NCBI GenBank assembly: GCA_036877525.1
Contig: JAZGTH010000073.1
Location: 620,001 to 684,000, forward strand
Direction: 5' to 3'
Length of the DNA stretch: 64,000 bases
Source of the DNA: Chromobotia macracanthus
Lineage: Eukaryota; Chordata; Actinopteri; Cypriniformes; Botiidae
Part shown: positions 36,801 through 51,800 of the stretch, in pieces
How positions within the stretch are numbered: the stretch's first letter is position 1
How the letters are laid out: every line of letters starts with the position of its first letter
Translations under genes and position numbers: made by a program
Notes under the pieces: model-generated
What the model was told of the DNA's origin: nothing
The model's input: the letters and a program-made list of their open reading frames with translations, nothing else
Databases searched by the model: none

Positions 36801-39800
36801 TTTCTGTTTAGTCTTAAGTGTATATGAACAATCTGGCTTTGGAACCAAAAGCTTGGTGTTTTGAACCTCTGTTCTCAGTCCTTTGCAAAATATTTGAAAT
36901 GACTAATGTAAACTGCAGCCATTTTGTAACTATTGTTTAAAACTTCACGTCTGTGAGTCTTTGAATATTTTTGGTTTTATAACACAGACTTTATTTTAAA
37001 GTAATCTGACAGGAAGACATCAGAGCCTGGCTCCGCCTACACAAATCAATATATTTGTCTATTGATAATATTAATTTCACTCTTTGAGCATGTTTTGTAG
37101 TTTACCAGAAGCTAAAACAGTGAATACCAGCAAAATACTGAAAGACTCATGTATTTTCCTTCTTTTATAGATGGACAGGTCATCCCTCTGGTGGAGCTGT
37201 CAGCCAAACAGGTGGCATTCCATATTCCCTTTGAGGTGGTGGAAAAGGTCTATCCTCCTGTTCCTGAGCAGCTGCAACTGCGGATTGCATACTGGAGCTT
37301 CCCAGAGAATGAAGAGGACATCAGGTGAAACCCCACCCACCTTTTAACAGCTTTGTGTGTGTGTGTGCAGGAAATACATGATAATCCCATGGTTTTAAAC
37401 ACTTTGAGTTTAATAGTGAGTGAAAGTGGAACACTGGATTAACTTTAAGATTAATTTTGAAAGCACAGCTTTACCAGCATACTTTCGGTGTGACAAGACG
37501 TTGGATGAATAAATGCTGCTTTAATCTCCCTCTTCTTCTTGTCTTGGCAGATTATACTCATGTCTGGCCAACGGCAGCCCTGATGAGTTCCAGCGTGGTG
37601 AGCAGCTCTATAGGGTGAGAGCTGTGAAAGATCCTTTGCAGATAGGTGAGAAGCTATAGACATCCAACACACATCATTCAGTCACAAGTGCTGCATTTTG
37701 CCATGAGGAAATTTGCTCTGCTGCATTGAGTGTGGGATCATCACTCCTAAAATTGGTTCACTCTCAATTTTAGGATTGAGTGTGAATAATAAACAGTTTA
37801 CTCACCTATTGTCACTGTTAACTCATCGTGAGTGCTGGTTTTTGGCCCTGATTAGCTCTAAATGTGTTTATATGGCCTGAGGAGGAACCAGAGGGACGCA
37901 CAGAAGGTTGAGTGTGTGAGTGGTTTGAGCACAAGCTGTTGGAATGAATACTGTTGTTGGATGGCATTCACATGCAGTGGGCTGTATGATGATGCAGCTG
38001 GCCCAAGCCTGACCCAGCCTGCACACACGCCCTCCAGCAGTCTGCTTGCATTCCCTTTAATAGGGTATATTAATTCCTCACCAACTCTTTAAAAGGCTAA
38101 AACATTAGTTTAAACCAGAGGTTTACAGTACTGCTTCTAAAGGACAATCATCGTAGAAGGCACACTGCAGGTCTGTTCCTCAAAACTTCACAATACACTG
38201 GCAGAATTTAATTGAAGGAAATTTAATTGCAATGGTCATTAAATGGTCATCATGAACATGTCAACCTAGCAGTCAAATATTACAGATTTTGGCCTAGGAT
38301 TATAGTAATCTTTTAGGATTATAAAAATTTGTCTCAAAAGGTGGTGCACCTGGCTTTAAACTGTGTTAAGATTAATGACAGAAGTATCACTCATGCTGAT
38401 GCAGTTGGTTAAATAGAAATTATTGGCATTAGAAGATAATTGTGTCAGTTTAACCAGTTAACAGAAATGATTCTCTTTCCAAAAAAATTGATGTATCAGT
38501 TCCAAAATACATCAACAGTCTTGTCAACAAATAACATACAGTGGGGTACAAAGTCTAAAAGCACATTGCCAATTTAAAATTCAAACTCTAATTTTAATCT
38601 ATAAAAGAGCAATTTTCACTAGAGGTTTCAGACCCATTTTTAGTCTTTTGAAATGTAAATATTGTCGAAGGAAAAACATTTTGGTCAACCACTACCCAGA
38701 TATGTCTTATTTTTTGACGTGAAGAAATACAGTAAAGTTTAAGTCTGTATATATAATACCATTGCTTGCTGTTTAAAGCAAGTTATTGGTAAGTAAGGTG
38801 ACCACGTTATGGACTTTTGATTTTTGTGAGCAGTACCCCCAACTTGCTGTTTTTTTTAACAGTATTGCTTATAGCAATTTTATGATACTGAAGAGTTCTA
38901 ACAGGCCAGCAAAAAGTCTTTCTCTTAACTGTCCTGGCCAATGAGTGACCACCCACTGGACTCCTAACTGCCCCTAAAGGCCAAACCAAACTTTTTCAGT
39001 CACTACACCAGAATGGAGCAAGAACGGTCTGACACAGAACAGCTGCACCTAAAAGGGAAGTGGTTCCAAAACGTTCCCCTTTGCACTTTGTTTAACCTTG
39101 CAGTGAGAATGCAATGCATAAAGAACCTTTACATGACATGCTAAAACATTCTGGTTCGCTGCTACAGGCTTATTGCTCTGTTCAACAATCATTGCCTTCT
39201 GGGATAGATTTAAGAGCATCTTTAACAATGTATTTATATTTATTTGTAGTTCATTATGTATTACTAATGGCAACCCAGTGACGTTTTGACCATTGTGTGC
39301 CCAGCCAGCTGTTTGCTAATTTCAAAAAGACACAGCTTTGACGCAGAGATAATCAGGATTGATTATGAAATTCTTTGGACTTTTGTTTGAGTGCTGTCTG
39401 CACTGACAGGAGGATGTGGGTCAGGAATTAAGGAATAGAGTGGTGTGTTTGGCTCAGTCAGGTATACTGAGGAATAAAGAGACAGTGTATTAAAATTGGC
39501 CTGAGGAGGCTGTTGAATCTGGAACAGCAGTTATAAGCTGAAACCACCCACTGCCCCCACCTCTGCTCTTACAGACCAGAAGAGCGGTGGCTGCTCTCCA
39601 GTGGGTAAAAGCTTTTGGCCAACCCCCTACACTCAACTATCCACACACACTTTTTGGACTCTGTCTCTCTATCTCAGATGTTTCTCATTTCCTGTATGGC
39701 CTGTGTACAGTGCAATACATATTCTATTATTCAATCTTACCGCAGTAAGCAAAAACTCCCTTAGCTTTAAAAACATTAATATTTCCTAAATATTTTTTAA

Positions 39801-42800
39801 ATCTCCATGTACCAGCCAAAGTCATTACATAGACTTGATGTTTTGTTTTAAGTTAGTTTTGTGATTAAATATGTTACTACGGACTGACAGTTTTTTTTAA
39901 TATTCTTTTGATTCGCAGGTTTCCACCTCAGTGCCACAGTGGTGTCACCTCAGGCTGGTCAATCAAAAGGAGCCTATAATGTGGCTGTAATGTTTGACCG
40001 CTGCCGCATCACTTCCTGCAGTTGTACCTGTGGGGCAGGAGCCAAATGGTGCGCCCACGTCGTGGCCCTCTGCCTCTTTAGAATTCACAATGTAAGGGAT
40101 ATTCGATGCAAGCATTGTTCTGTGTTGTTTATCCTACAACTTTTTTGTGGCTTCTAGGTTTCTTTGAAGGGGACCTAACTGCAATTGATAAAATGAGTTG
40201 GGATAAAATACGAAAGCTATATGAAGTTTTTCTTCTGAGGAACACAAAAGAAGATATTTTAAAAAATAATTCTCAGTGATTTATTGTCTTACAAAGGAAG
40301 TCAGTGGATGCCATTCTTGTTTAGTTACCAGTGTACTTCACAATATCTTTTCTGTTCCTTAGAAGCAAAAAAGGCATACAGGTTTGGAATGATGTGAGGG
40401 TGATAAGTTGATGAAAGAATTTTAATTTTTAGGTAAACTATCCCTTTACGGAAGCAAATTAACCATTACATTTTTTTTCAATAAAGTTTTGTCTGTTGAT
40501 GAAATAACAGTACAAAACCCAAACCCCAGTGGTTTACAAAACAAAGCTCACTCAACACAACATATACAAAAGCTTTTGAATATGCACAACGGCCTGCCTC
40601 AGATGGACATATCTGCAGGGACGATTTCACATACAGCGCATACATGATCTGTCTCTAGGTTTTGTATATCTGTGCAGAGTGACCGTGGACGTGAGAGCAC
40701 TGAGAAGCTTTTGATTAGGCTTGAAGCCTCCCTATGGAGTGAGGAAGGTGGAGGAATGGATCTGTGTGGTTGTGATATCCCCCACCCCCCATAGGAGGTC
40801 TTGCCACAGTCAGATAGACCCTGTGGCCCAGGCTGTGGGTGGTGTTTAGAATTTGCATGTGGGCTTCTGTCTTGTGCTGGCTGTCATTTAGGGGAATTTA
40901 GCAAACTTATTTTGCATAAACATTGACTTGCAGGGTTTGTTCGTAAACAACGAATACCTAATTACCCTGTTTGGTTTCTATTAAATATTGAGTCTCGAAA
41001 CACAGAAGAAGAGCTGGCTAAAGCTTTATAAACTGTGCATTCATTTGTAAAGTTAAAACTGCTGAATTGTATAGAGTAAGGTTCAGACGTGCCCTCTAAC
41101 GCAAGCTCATATTAATAGGTGAGGTAGACTCTTATCCTGCATTCTCTTGGCAAATAGCTTCCAGAATGTTTTTCATTTAATTTTCAAGTCTGTCCATTGT
41201 TAAGTCACTTAGAATTTACCATCATTCTGCCATCTTGTCCATTGCAAGATGTTTCAGTGTTTAATCTGCTATTGTGAGGAGACCAAACAGTGTATGCTTG
41301 GTTCTGCTGTGATATCCTTCATAGCTGTTATCAGGCACACAGGAATTTCAGCATGAGCAGTAAATCATTGACAGCTGAGACGTCTTGATATCTTACTTTA
41401 GTATCTCTACAGCGGCAGTTTTGCGTGCTGAGACTGGTGGTTAATGAGGTTACCTATCATTCCCTCACATTACAGCCTGACGTTCAGATGCTTTGGGCTT
41501 GACATTTAGCCCACCTACAGATAGTATTGCAGAGAATGTCACAAAATTGAACACATTTTTACACCACCACTGCTGCAGATTATTTTTAAAATTGGTCTTA
41601 TCTGGTCTTAGTTCAGCATGACCTGAAAGAGAGCTGATATTAGACTATGTTGGAGAAAAAAAACTCACAGACATCAGTATTGCTGGATTACGATACAGTA
41701 GCTATGGCGGTGGGTACTGGTGAGCGGGAAGTATGTGTTCACAGAGTTCATGGATCCAGTGGATAAAATGGCAGAAGAATATCATGTTACAGGATATGTG
41801 TACAGCTCAGCAAGCACTAGAGCTGCTCGATTATGACAAAAATCATAATCATGATTATTTTGCCCAATATTGTAGTCATGATTATTTAATATGATTACTC
41901 ACTGACTTCAAAAACAACATATTTTATTGAATTTATTAAATAAAGAAACAAACAGAAGTCTTTAAAATTGATTTAAATGAAAAATAAATAAAATAATGTA
42001 AAAATTAGATTTATAACAAGAAGAAATAAGAGAATCCTTGTGAAATGGATTTCGGTGCAATAATCGTTAACCTCAATTATTAACCTCTAATGATTTTGTA
42101 ATCATTGGAAGCCATAATTGAAAATCGATTACGATTAATTGCACAGCCCTAGCATACACTATTAATTGTTACCTTTTAATGCTTTTTTCTAACTAATGGC
42201 ACTGCATTAACACAGTGAATTGATTGGCTTAGCATTAATGTAAATGTATTTTGTGTTGTATGTGTGATAGTCAGTAGACCTTTCTGCATCTTAGATGTGC
42301 CCTTTAACTATTTGAGTGGGCTTGTGTGGTTTTCACATCTAGTGAGCTGGTAGACTGTCCTCACAGCATAACATTTCGTCACTGCATCTATGCATCCCAC
42401 TACCTTAATTGTGCTAGTCAAAACTGCCAGAGGAACATGTATTTGAAAATATTTGTACTGACCTGTATGATAAAAACTAGAAATTATTTTTCATTCCACT
42501 AAAAGGAACATGACATAATGCACTTAATTCTGTTATTTGACACATTTCGCATTTGAATTGAACTTCCAAGTGGTTTTGTTTTGAGTTTATGTAAAATGTG
42601 TTGCAGTATCTAAATTTAACCAGAAACACTGTCCAAATGGCCAGTTAGAATATAGTTTGTGTGGAAGTATGCACTCAAAGCTTTTGTTACAGTCTCAGCC
42701 ACGTAGCTTATCCAACTCAGTGAGTCTTAACAGGGCATTGGCCAGGAATCTTAAACGTTTCCATCCTTCTTGTCCTCCTGGGTTCAGAAGCCCAGGCACA

Positions 42801-45800
42801 TTCTTCATCCATTCTCCTCCCCTCTCAGGCATGGATGACACATTTTACTTCAGTAGTTCATGACAAGGCCCCCGTGGAACACTGCATTTTCTTATGAACC
42901 ACACTGTGGGATAAGGAGAGAATTAGTTCTGATCTCCTTGAAGTATATCTGTCTGGAGTTCATATATTATACATGGGCCATTTGCAAATGAGGGGTATTC
43001 TAAACCTGAAGGGAAGGACCAGATGATGGCACACTGGGACAGTCACCTGAAGGCTTCAGAGCCTCCAGACACATTAGAAATGCACAGAGTTGTTAATGAG
43101 CAGGCTGTTAAGGTTTAGTTTGCATCTGTGAGTGGGAATTAAAGCTGAAGTTTGAATCCGTTTTTAACATCCACTTCAAATATCAGTGACTCATAATACA
43201 TGCTTTTCTGTAGGCATCTGCGGTGTGTCTCCGAGCACCTGTGTCAGAGTCACTGTCTAGATTACAGCGGGATCAACTTCAGAAGTTTGCGCAATACCTC
43301 ATCAGTGAACTCCCACAACAGGTGAGCTGTGCATTATTTAATTGTTATTTGTAAGATGATTTGCTGCCTACTGTTTCTCTGGGTTATGGTTTAGGGTCAT
43401 GACCTCTAGGGGTCATGGTCATAAACAGCTTGGAATCAAGGAATTTTAGATAATAGAAAACTTGGAAATTCAATATTAAATATACTTTGCTCTAGTTATA
43501 ATCTACTTTGAAATATTTCATTAGGTAGATATTGCTCTTTGAGTGATTGTGTAGAATAAAACCACTAAGAGTTTAATTGAAATGTTTTATACGTGATAAC
43601 TGCAGTATAATTACATTCATTCATTCAAAGTGATTGATATCTAACATGCAAGTGAAAATCCACTCATCAATCACATTATTTCTAAAAAAACAAATTACTA
43701 ATGATTATAAACATAATGGAAAGTCATTGGTCAAAAAAAGTGTGAGTGTCTTTGCATGGTGTAAATAATTTAAATGGTTCTCCTGTAGCTCAGTGGTAGA
43801 GCATTGCGTTAGCAGTGCAAGAGGTTGTGGGTTCAAATCCCAGGGAGTACATGTACTAAGAAAATGTATAACTTCAATGCATTATAAGTCGCTTTGGATA
43901 AAAGCATCTGCCAAATGCATAAATGTAAATAAATGTAAATGTAAATGCACACAGTGGCTTAATTGTCCTTCCAGGTGCAAAGCAGTTATTTGTTTCTTTA
44001 TGTGGGTAGTCTTACCAGGCTTTTAAAAGCTCTCCATTTTATTGGTTATACAAGCCTTGATTAGGAAACGTAAGAATTGCGTTGTTACTAAAATTGACAA
44101 GGAAAATTTACCTATATGTAAATGTACATCTTGGGCTGTATTGTGATTGGCTGTTTGTGTCGACAGATCTTGCCAACAGCTCAGCGTCTCCTGGATGAGC
44201 TCCTTTCTTCCCAGTCTACTGCTATTAACACCGTGTGTGGAGCCCCAGGTATGTACTGACCTACAAATCACAGTTAATAACCACACTATCGTTTTCTTTG
44301 TCATTTTCTTTAAGTGTGGTACGTGGTTACATTGTTAATACTCATTGTTCTGCCCATATGATTGGATCCACAGATCCTACTGCTGGTCCTTCAGCCTCTG
44401 ACCAGAGCACGTGGTATTTAGATGAATCTACCCTCAGTGACAACATAAAGAAGACCTTGCACAAGTTCTGTGGCCCCTCACCTGTAGTGTTTAGGTAAAA
44501 AGGCCAGCCTTGTACACCGTTTCAAAATCCTGTTGTCACCCATGTTTCTAAAACACTGCTATACATTAATTAGCACTCACACCAGCATGAGTGGTGTTGT
44601 ACTGAATATTAGCACAGTCATAAGCATGAGGCCGCAGTCCATGCTTGTATTCAAAACACCAGGATGATAATGAGTCTGATATATCTTGTTTACAACAATT
44701 CTAAAACAGAATGTTTATAATTGAGTAATTGTGGTCAGTTTGTTGTTCTTAGCCAGTTAGTTTTCGTTTAATTCCTCCCAAACAAAATCATTAGGACACA
44801 ATGAACAGTTTTTTGGTCTGTCACTTGTTGTTCACAGTGATGTGAACTCCATGTATCTGTCATCCACTGAGCCACCTGCAGCTGCTGAATGGGCTTGTCT
44901 GCTGAGGCCCCTGCGCGGAAGAGAGCCAGAAGGCATCTGGAACCTTCTGTCCATCGTCAGAGAGATGTTTAAGAGGAGGGACAGTAATGCTGCTCCTCTG
45001 TTAGAGATACTCACTGAACAGTGTCTCACCCATGAACAGGTGTAGAACCTCATTCAGCCACACCCTAAAGAGATAATGATATTGACCAATCAGAATCAGC
45101 TATTTTAGAATGCTGTGTGATGTTGCATGTTATGCTTTAATGACTAGGCTAATGTCTGCTGCTGTCTCTGTTCTTCATCCAGATTATTGGTTGGTGGTAT
45201 AGTGTGAGGACATCTGCCTCTCACAGCAGTGCCAGCGGGCACACAGGCCGCAGTAATGGGCAGACAGAGGTGGCAGCACATGCCTGTGCCAGTATGTGTG
45301 ATGAGATGGTGGTTTTATGGAGACTGGCAGTGCTAGATCCTACTATGAGTCCCCAGAGGTGAGCAACTCAGTAGAGCTGTTGAAGCTCTAAAGAGCTACC
45401 AATGATTCCTTTTCACTCTTTTTGATATACAGTAACTTTAAGCACATGAACTTGTGAGGGTTTGTGGTTATATTTGTTCTCACTTAAGCGTGTGCTCATG
45501 TTTCTTAACTGTGTTTCTTCAGGCGTTTGGAAGTTGCTGCCCAGCTGAAACAGTGGCACCTAAAGGTTATAGAGATAGTTAAAAGGGGGCAGCACCGCAA
45601 ATCCCTGGACAAACTCTTCCAAGGCTTCAAACCAGCTGTGGAGTGTTGCTACTTTAACTGGGAAGTCGCCTACCCTTTGCCTGGCATCACCTATTGCAGC
45701 GCAGATAAGAAAAATGCCTCATTTAGTTGGACCAGGGCAATTCAGCAGCATCGAGTTGCTAAAGCTGGGACTACCGGGGACCCTCAAGAACCCGGAGGAG

Positions 45801-48800
45801 GAAGTCGCAGTGGAACGTCAGAAGCAAATTCCTCTGATCACAAGTCACGGAGCAACTTCCATCCTCCTCAGCAGGAGGTCGCTGTTCGCCCTAAAGAGAC
45901 CATCGTGAGCAAAAGAAAAGGAGTGTCCGGGGTCAACAGTGGTGGGGTTCTGGTACGTCTGGGTGGTGGGGCCTCTCTCTCACTCGAGGAGGGAGGAAAA
46001 GGCATGTATAAAGCCAGTGGCTCCTCCCCATCGACTGGTAGCAAGGCCAAGCTAACGCAGAGCATCAAGGGCTCATGTGGAAGTTCAAGTGGTGTCAGTG
46101 GGAAGCACCCAAGTGCTAAACGGCGAACCAGCAGTGAGGACAGTTCTCTAGAGCCTGACATGGCAGAGCTGAGTCTGGATGATGGTTCAAGTCTGGCTCT
46201 TGGAGCGGAGGCCAGTAACACCTTTGATTTTCTTCCACCTCCGCCTGAGATGCTACCCTCACCCAGCTCCCTGCTTCGAGAGCCACGCAAATACAACAGT
46301 GGTAACGTTTCAAAAGACCGTGCATTTGAGATAAAACGTGCTGCAAACGCTGCCGTATCTTCTGGTGCTGATGCTCATGCCTGCTTCTCTAAGGAGAGCT
46401 CCATACCAGCCCCAGTGGCAGTAGCTTTGGAGAAAGAGGTGGAGGTAGAGGCAGACCTGGATGAGAACGGAGGAGACGAGGACCCAGTAGAAGATGCTCA
46501 GCCCTCTGCGTCAGTTACTGGCAAGGCTCAGAGAGGCCGGAGAGAGGGAGATGGAAGTGGGGTGTCTCCTGGACTGCAGGCAGCTGAGGGAGCTGCCGGT
46601 GGAGATGCAGTGGGCGATGATGACTACCAAGCATACTACCTTAGCGCTGCATCCGAAGACGGGGCGGAAAGAGGTGTTGCAGACAGCAATCCTGAGGAAG
46701 AACCAGACATCTTTGCTGGGATTAAACCCCTGGAGCAGGAGGGCAGAATGGAGGTTTAAAGCCTCTTTTTTTTTTAAAGCATTTAGGCGCTTTATTTTCC
46801 TAATAGGCTTCTCTGATTTTCATGGCATTTAAGCAATGATTTAATTGTGTATTGCAGATATTGTTCGCGTGTGCGGAGGCTCTCTATGCCCATGGCTACA
46901 GTAATGATGCGTGCCGACTGGCTGTTGAACTAGCTCGAGATCTTCTGGCTAACCCACCTGACCTCAAGGTGGAGCAGCCTCAGACAAAGGTACTAAAATT
47001 GACAGTAGTATCTGCTGCATACATCTATGTTAATGCTTGCCTCTGAAATTAAATCTCTCAATGTCTTTCATAGAGTAAGAAAAGTAAGGTGTCGACCACT
47101 AAACAGACCCAGGTGGCCACAAGTACCCTGTCTAAAGTAGCCTTCCTGCTAACTGTGCTGAGTGAAAGACAGGAGCTCCATAACCTGGCCTTCAACACTG
47201 GCATGTTCTCCCTGGAACTGCAGAGACCACCAGCTTCTACTAAAGCTCTTGAGGTAAAGCTGCCTATTTATTTAGGAATGTGAGTATTTCCCTGTACCAG
47301 TGTGTACTTATTTGTTGTCTGTGTCTGTGTAGTGCATTATTTGAATTTTTCCTTCTAATGATACAAAAATACCTCTAATCTAATGCTGATTTGTACAGTA
47401 TGCGCCACTTGCATACTGCATGTTATAGTGTATAGTGTTATAGTATGGTGTAGTGTTTTGGATCCCTGAATTCTGAGCTCCTGTGCTTCTGTGTTAGGTA
47501 AAGCTGGCATATCAGGAGTCTGAGGTGGTGGCTCTACTGAAGAAGATTCCTCTGGGACTTGTAGAAATGACTTCCATAAGAGACAGAGCCGAGCAGCTCC
47601 GTGAAGGAAACTTCTGTGACTACCGGCCTGTTCTGCCCCTCATGCTCGCTAGCTTCATATTTGATGTACTCTGCACTCCTGGTAAGTCACACGCCTACCT
47701 CTTATTTGGTATTTAAAAAATGCTCTTTAAGAGCCCCAAACTCCCCATGCACATCAATCATTATTCTTTGCTTCCTCACAGTGGTGTCTCCCACGGGCTC
47801 TCGACCCCCTAGCCGTAACCGTAACAACGAGATGCCTGGCGATGAGGAGCTGGGCTTTGAGGCTGCTGTGGCAGCTCTCGGTAAGAGTTTATGTGAAACA
47901 CACAAAAACGCACAGCACCACTGTTTGTGAGAGATTCTGTGTTTCAATCTCTCTCTCTTTCTCTTGTTCTGCTTGTTTCCAGGTATGAAGACTACAGTTA
48001 GCGAGGCCGAGCATCCTCTTCTCTGTGAGGGGACCCGGAGAGAGAAAGGAGACCTGGCTCTAGCGCTGATGATCACGTATAAAGATGACCAAAGCAAGTT
48101 AAAAAAGGCAAGTGCTTTAAGGTTATACATCTAGATTACATATAGATTTTTAAAGGGCTAGTTCACTCAGAAATGAAAAATGCTGTAATTTACTTACACC
48201 TGCTGCTACATAATAATGAGAAAATAACTAAAATAACAATTGCTTTAAATTAGCCTGATAACTTGTTACAGTTGTGATGAAGTGAGAGAAATAAAACATT
48301 CCAGAAACAGACTGAAAACAAAACAACTTTATCCAAGCAAAATAACGCACCTCCGCTTCCTGCTCTACTTCCACTCTCACATACTCTGCTTGATTTTGAT
48401 AATATCAAAGGAGTGTTAATGTCTGATTTCTTTCTCTTTGTAGATTCTGGATAAACTCCTTGATCGTGAGAGCCAGACGCATAAGCCTCAGACTCTAAGC
48501 TCTTTCTACTCTAGCAAACCAGCCACCAGCAGTCAGAAGAGCCCATCCAAACATGCCTCCCACGGTGCCAGTGGGGCCACAGGCGGGGTGTCAAAGCACA
48601 GCCCTTCAGCATCATCAGCCGCTGTGCAGGGTGTGAACAGTGGGGGAGCAGCGGGGCAGCAGGGTGCCTTAACAGGTGGAGTTCAGAACACGGTATCAGG
48701 AGACGGCATAGCTGACAGTAAAGATCAAGGTGAGCCACGTCTGCCTATCATGGGTGAACAGTTTTCGGGGGGAATTCACTAAGAATGATTTGAGCTAGTT

Positions 48801-51800
48801 TTGTATGCAATTTCCCATCCTGTGTGCTGGTTCTGAATGCTGTGTTGTGGAGGATTCATTAGACTGCCATGATCTGGCATGCTTTACTGTAGCTGTACAG
48901 CATGACTCCATCACTGTGTTACAGGAACCTGAATTAACTAAAATGCCAGAACTGCACTCAACTACCCTTTGCATCTAGATATACTGTATGCCTGGTTTCA
49001 ATGCTTTTCTCCATGATTCAGTTTGAAGAATTACCATCGCCATGGTCTCTACAAAATGTACACAAACCTCCTTAGAAATAAAATGACTGCTGCTTTTCTG
49101 TGTGGCAGTGATGTAAAATGTAAATTGTGGCAGGCAACCAGCGCTGACTTTTGTGACGTTATATCTGTTATAAACCCCACTTGCATAACCTTTTTTGCAT
49201 TTAAAGTGCTGCAAAGTATTACAATTATTTGATTTAAAGGAATAGCTCACCAAAAAATAAAAAAATACTTTCATAATTTTCTTACCGTTTTGTCACTTCA
49301 AGTGACTTCTGTGTAACACAAAAGTTAACTGAAATGTCTGAGCTGTTTTTCCATGCAGTGAGAGTCAGTGGGGATCAGAACTCACAGTGCGAGTACGGGT
49401 AAATGATGACAGAATTGTCATTTTTGGCTGAACTTTTTCTTTAATAGATCAGGCACAATACCAGTTCTTTGCAAACTGAATGTGACAGTGCCAAGAAAAA
49501 GGCTCTTTATTCATGCTGAAATGTTTTGTTGTCATCTCGGGTCCTTGTGGTTTTTGTAGTGATCCTGTTTAATATTTATCTCTCATGCTTTCTGTTTTGG
49601 CAGAAGGTGTGCAGTCATCCTCCTGCGAGCAGCAGAGCGAGACTGCACCTTTCAAGCCTGAGGGCACCGTGCCCAGTCGTCTGGCACTGGGGGGCCGCGG
49701 GGCATACGGCACACGCTGCTGGGGATCACCTGTACGGCAGAAGAAGAAACACACAGGTGAGAGACAGGGGCTTTAATAATCAGACAGAAGTGCTTATCTA
49801 AAGCTGCATCTGTGCTCATTATTGTTGTGTCAGAAAGAGCTCATGGACTGCCTCAAGGATTCATCCATTATCATTTCAATTTGAAATATCTTCTCATTTT
49901 TTAGGTTTTTGTTTAAAATAATTTCTATTCATGCATTAAGAACTTTAAGTGTATTACGTTTTTCTGTCCTCTTGTTTTGTCAGGAATGGCGAGCATTGAC
50001 AGCAGCGCTCCTGAGACCACCTCAGACAGCTCTCCCACTCTTAGTCGACGCCCACTTCGAGGGGGTTGGACGGCTGCTTCCTGGGGGAGGGGTCAGGACA
50101 GTGATAGCATCAGCAGCTCTTCCTCTGATTCGCTGGGCTCATCTTCATCCAGTGGCTCACGCAGAGCTGGAGGAGGGGCCAGAGCCAAGAGTACTGACAC
50201 CAGCAGGTGAGAAAAGCCTGTGTTTTTAACCCTCAATGCCTCATTTGAAGGTTTGATCTTGATTTTGACAGCAGTGGGGAAGGCGTCTGATTTGTGGATT
50301 GTTTGTGTATCTTTGTATTAGGGTCAGGTACAGTATGGTTTCATTTATACCAAATATAACAAAAATAAGCAAATACAATTTAGTAGTTTTGATTTACTGA
50401 ATCAGGTGTTTCATTTCAGAGTCAAAACACATTTTGTTTTCCTCTGTGGATTTGTTTAGACAATTTTTGCCATCTAAGTCAAATTTGTTTAGTTGATTGT
50501 AATTTGAAAAGCAACAAAAATGCATGAAATACAATTTTCACAAACCCAGTTGAGCCGAATAAATACTACATGTGGTTTGTGGTTGACTATGTGTGGTTTG
50601 TCCTTAAAATTAGATTCAAAGAAACAAATTGGATTTATGTGAAGTGTGATTTAAAAACATATCTGCAGTGTATTATGCATATTGTCTCTTTTTCACATAG
50701 GTATAAAGGCCGTCGGCCTGAATGCCATGCTCCACATGTGCCCAACCAACCTTCTGAGGCAGCTGCCCATTTTTACTTTGAGCTGGCCAAGACTGTGCTG
50801 ATTAAAGCTGGAGGAAACAGCTCCACCTCCATCTTCACTCAGCCCTCTGCCAGTGGAGGCCACCAGGGGCCCCACCGCAACCTGCATCTGTGTGCCTTTG
50901 AGATTGGCCTGTACGCCCTCGGCCTGCATAATTTTGTATCTCCTAACTGGCTGTCAAGAACTTACTCTTCACATGTTTCCTGGATTACAGGTGAGGGGAA
51001 AAAATGTGCAGTATTTGCCTCTGACTTGAGAAGCAAAACTAAAATGTCAAGTCTTTTAATCCAAATGTAATTAAACTGCAAGTGCTTGGACTTTCAGTTT
51101 AGAATTATGCTGAAATTGTACAGCCATACTATACTGTACGAAGACCCCCTCCTTGGTGTATGAATAGTGTTTACATATTCCATGTTATTTGCACAGGCCA
51201 GGCCATGGAGATTGGGAGTGCTGCCATCAACATCTTGGTGGAATGCTGGGACGGGCACCTCACGCCTCCTGAGGTGGCATCACTCGCAGACCGTGCGTCT
51301 AGAGCACGGGACCCCAACATGGTGCGTGCTGCAGCAGAGCTGGCCTTGAGCTGCCTGCCTCATGCTCATGCCCTCAACCCTAATGAGATACAGAGAGCAC
51401 TGGTGCAGTGCAAGGAGCAGGTACAGTCCAGCATAACCACAACCCACAGCATAGCCTGTGAGAATAATTCATATTTGTTGAGAATGTTTATGAAAAATAT
51501 TCTTATAGGCACAATTAGTTCCTACATGCCCAAGCTTTAATTTGTTGACAGATTGTAGCTTTTAAATAACAGAATACAGTCAGATTTTTTTTTTTTTTTT
51601 TTTTGAGTCAATGAAGACAAACCAGTCTTTGGTTCCTGAGCCATTAGGGTAACTTATGTGCCTGCTTGTCTTATTCATATAGAAACTATATTTAGATTCT
51701 ATATTCTAGATTCCATATTTCTTGTCTTGTATCGTGTATCACCTTTTATACCAGATGAAATGTTTGTCAAGTAGCGCCACCTACTGTACAGGAGTGATTT

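Noticed and set aside
43789..43860. tRNA-like sequence with A and B boxes
   Set aside because: It continues into the conserved SINE tail and A/T-rich 3' repeat and lacks a foldable, complete cloverleaf, so it is the head of a SINE and not a tRNA gene.
45868..46346. Long minus-strand frames opposite the large zswim8 exon
   Set aside because: They are antisense shadows of the GC-rich, in-phase zswim8 exon 45523-46753.
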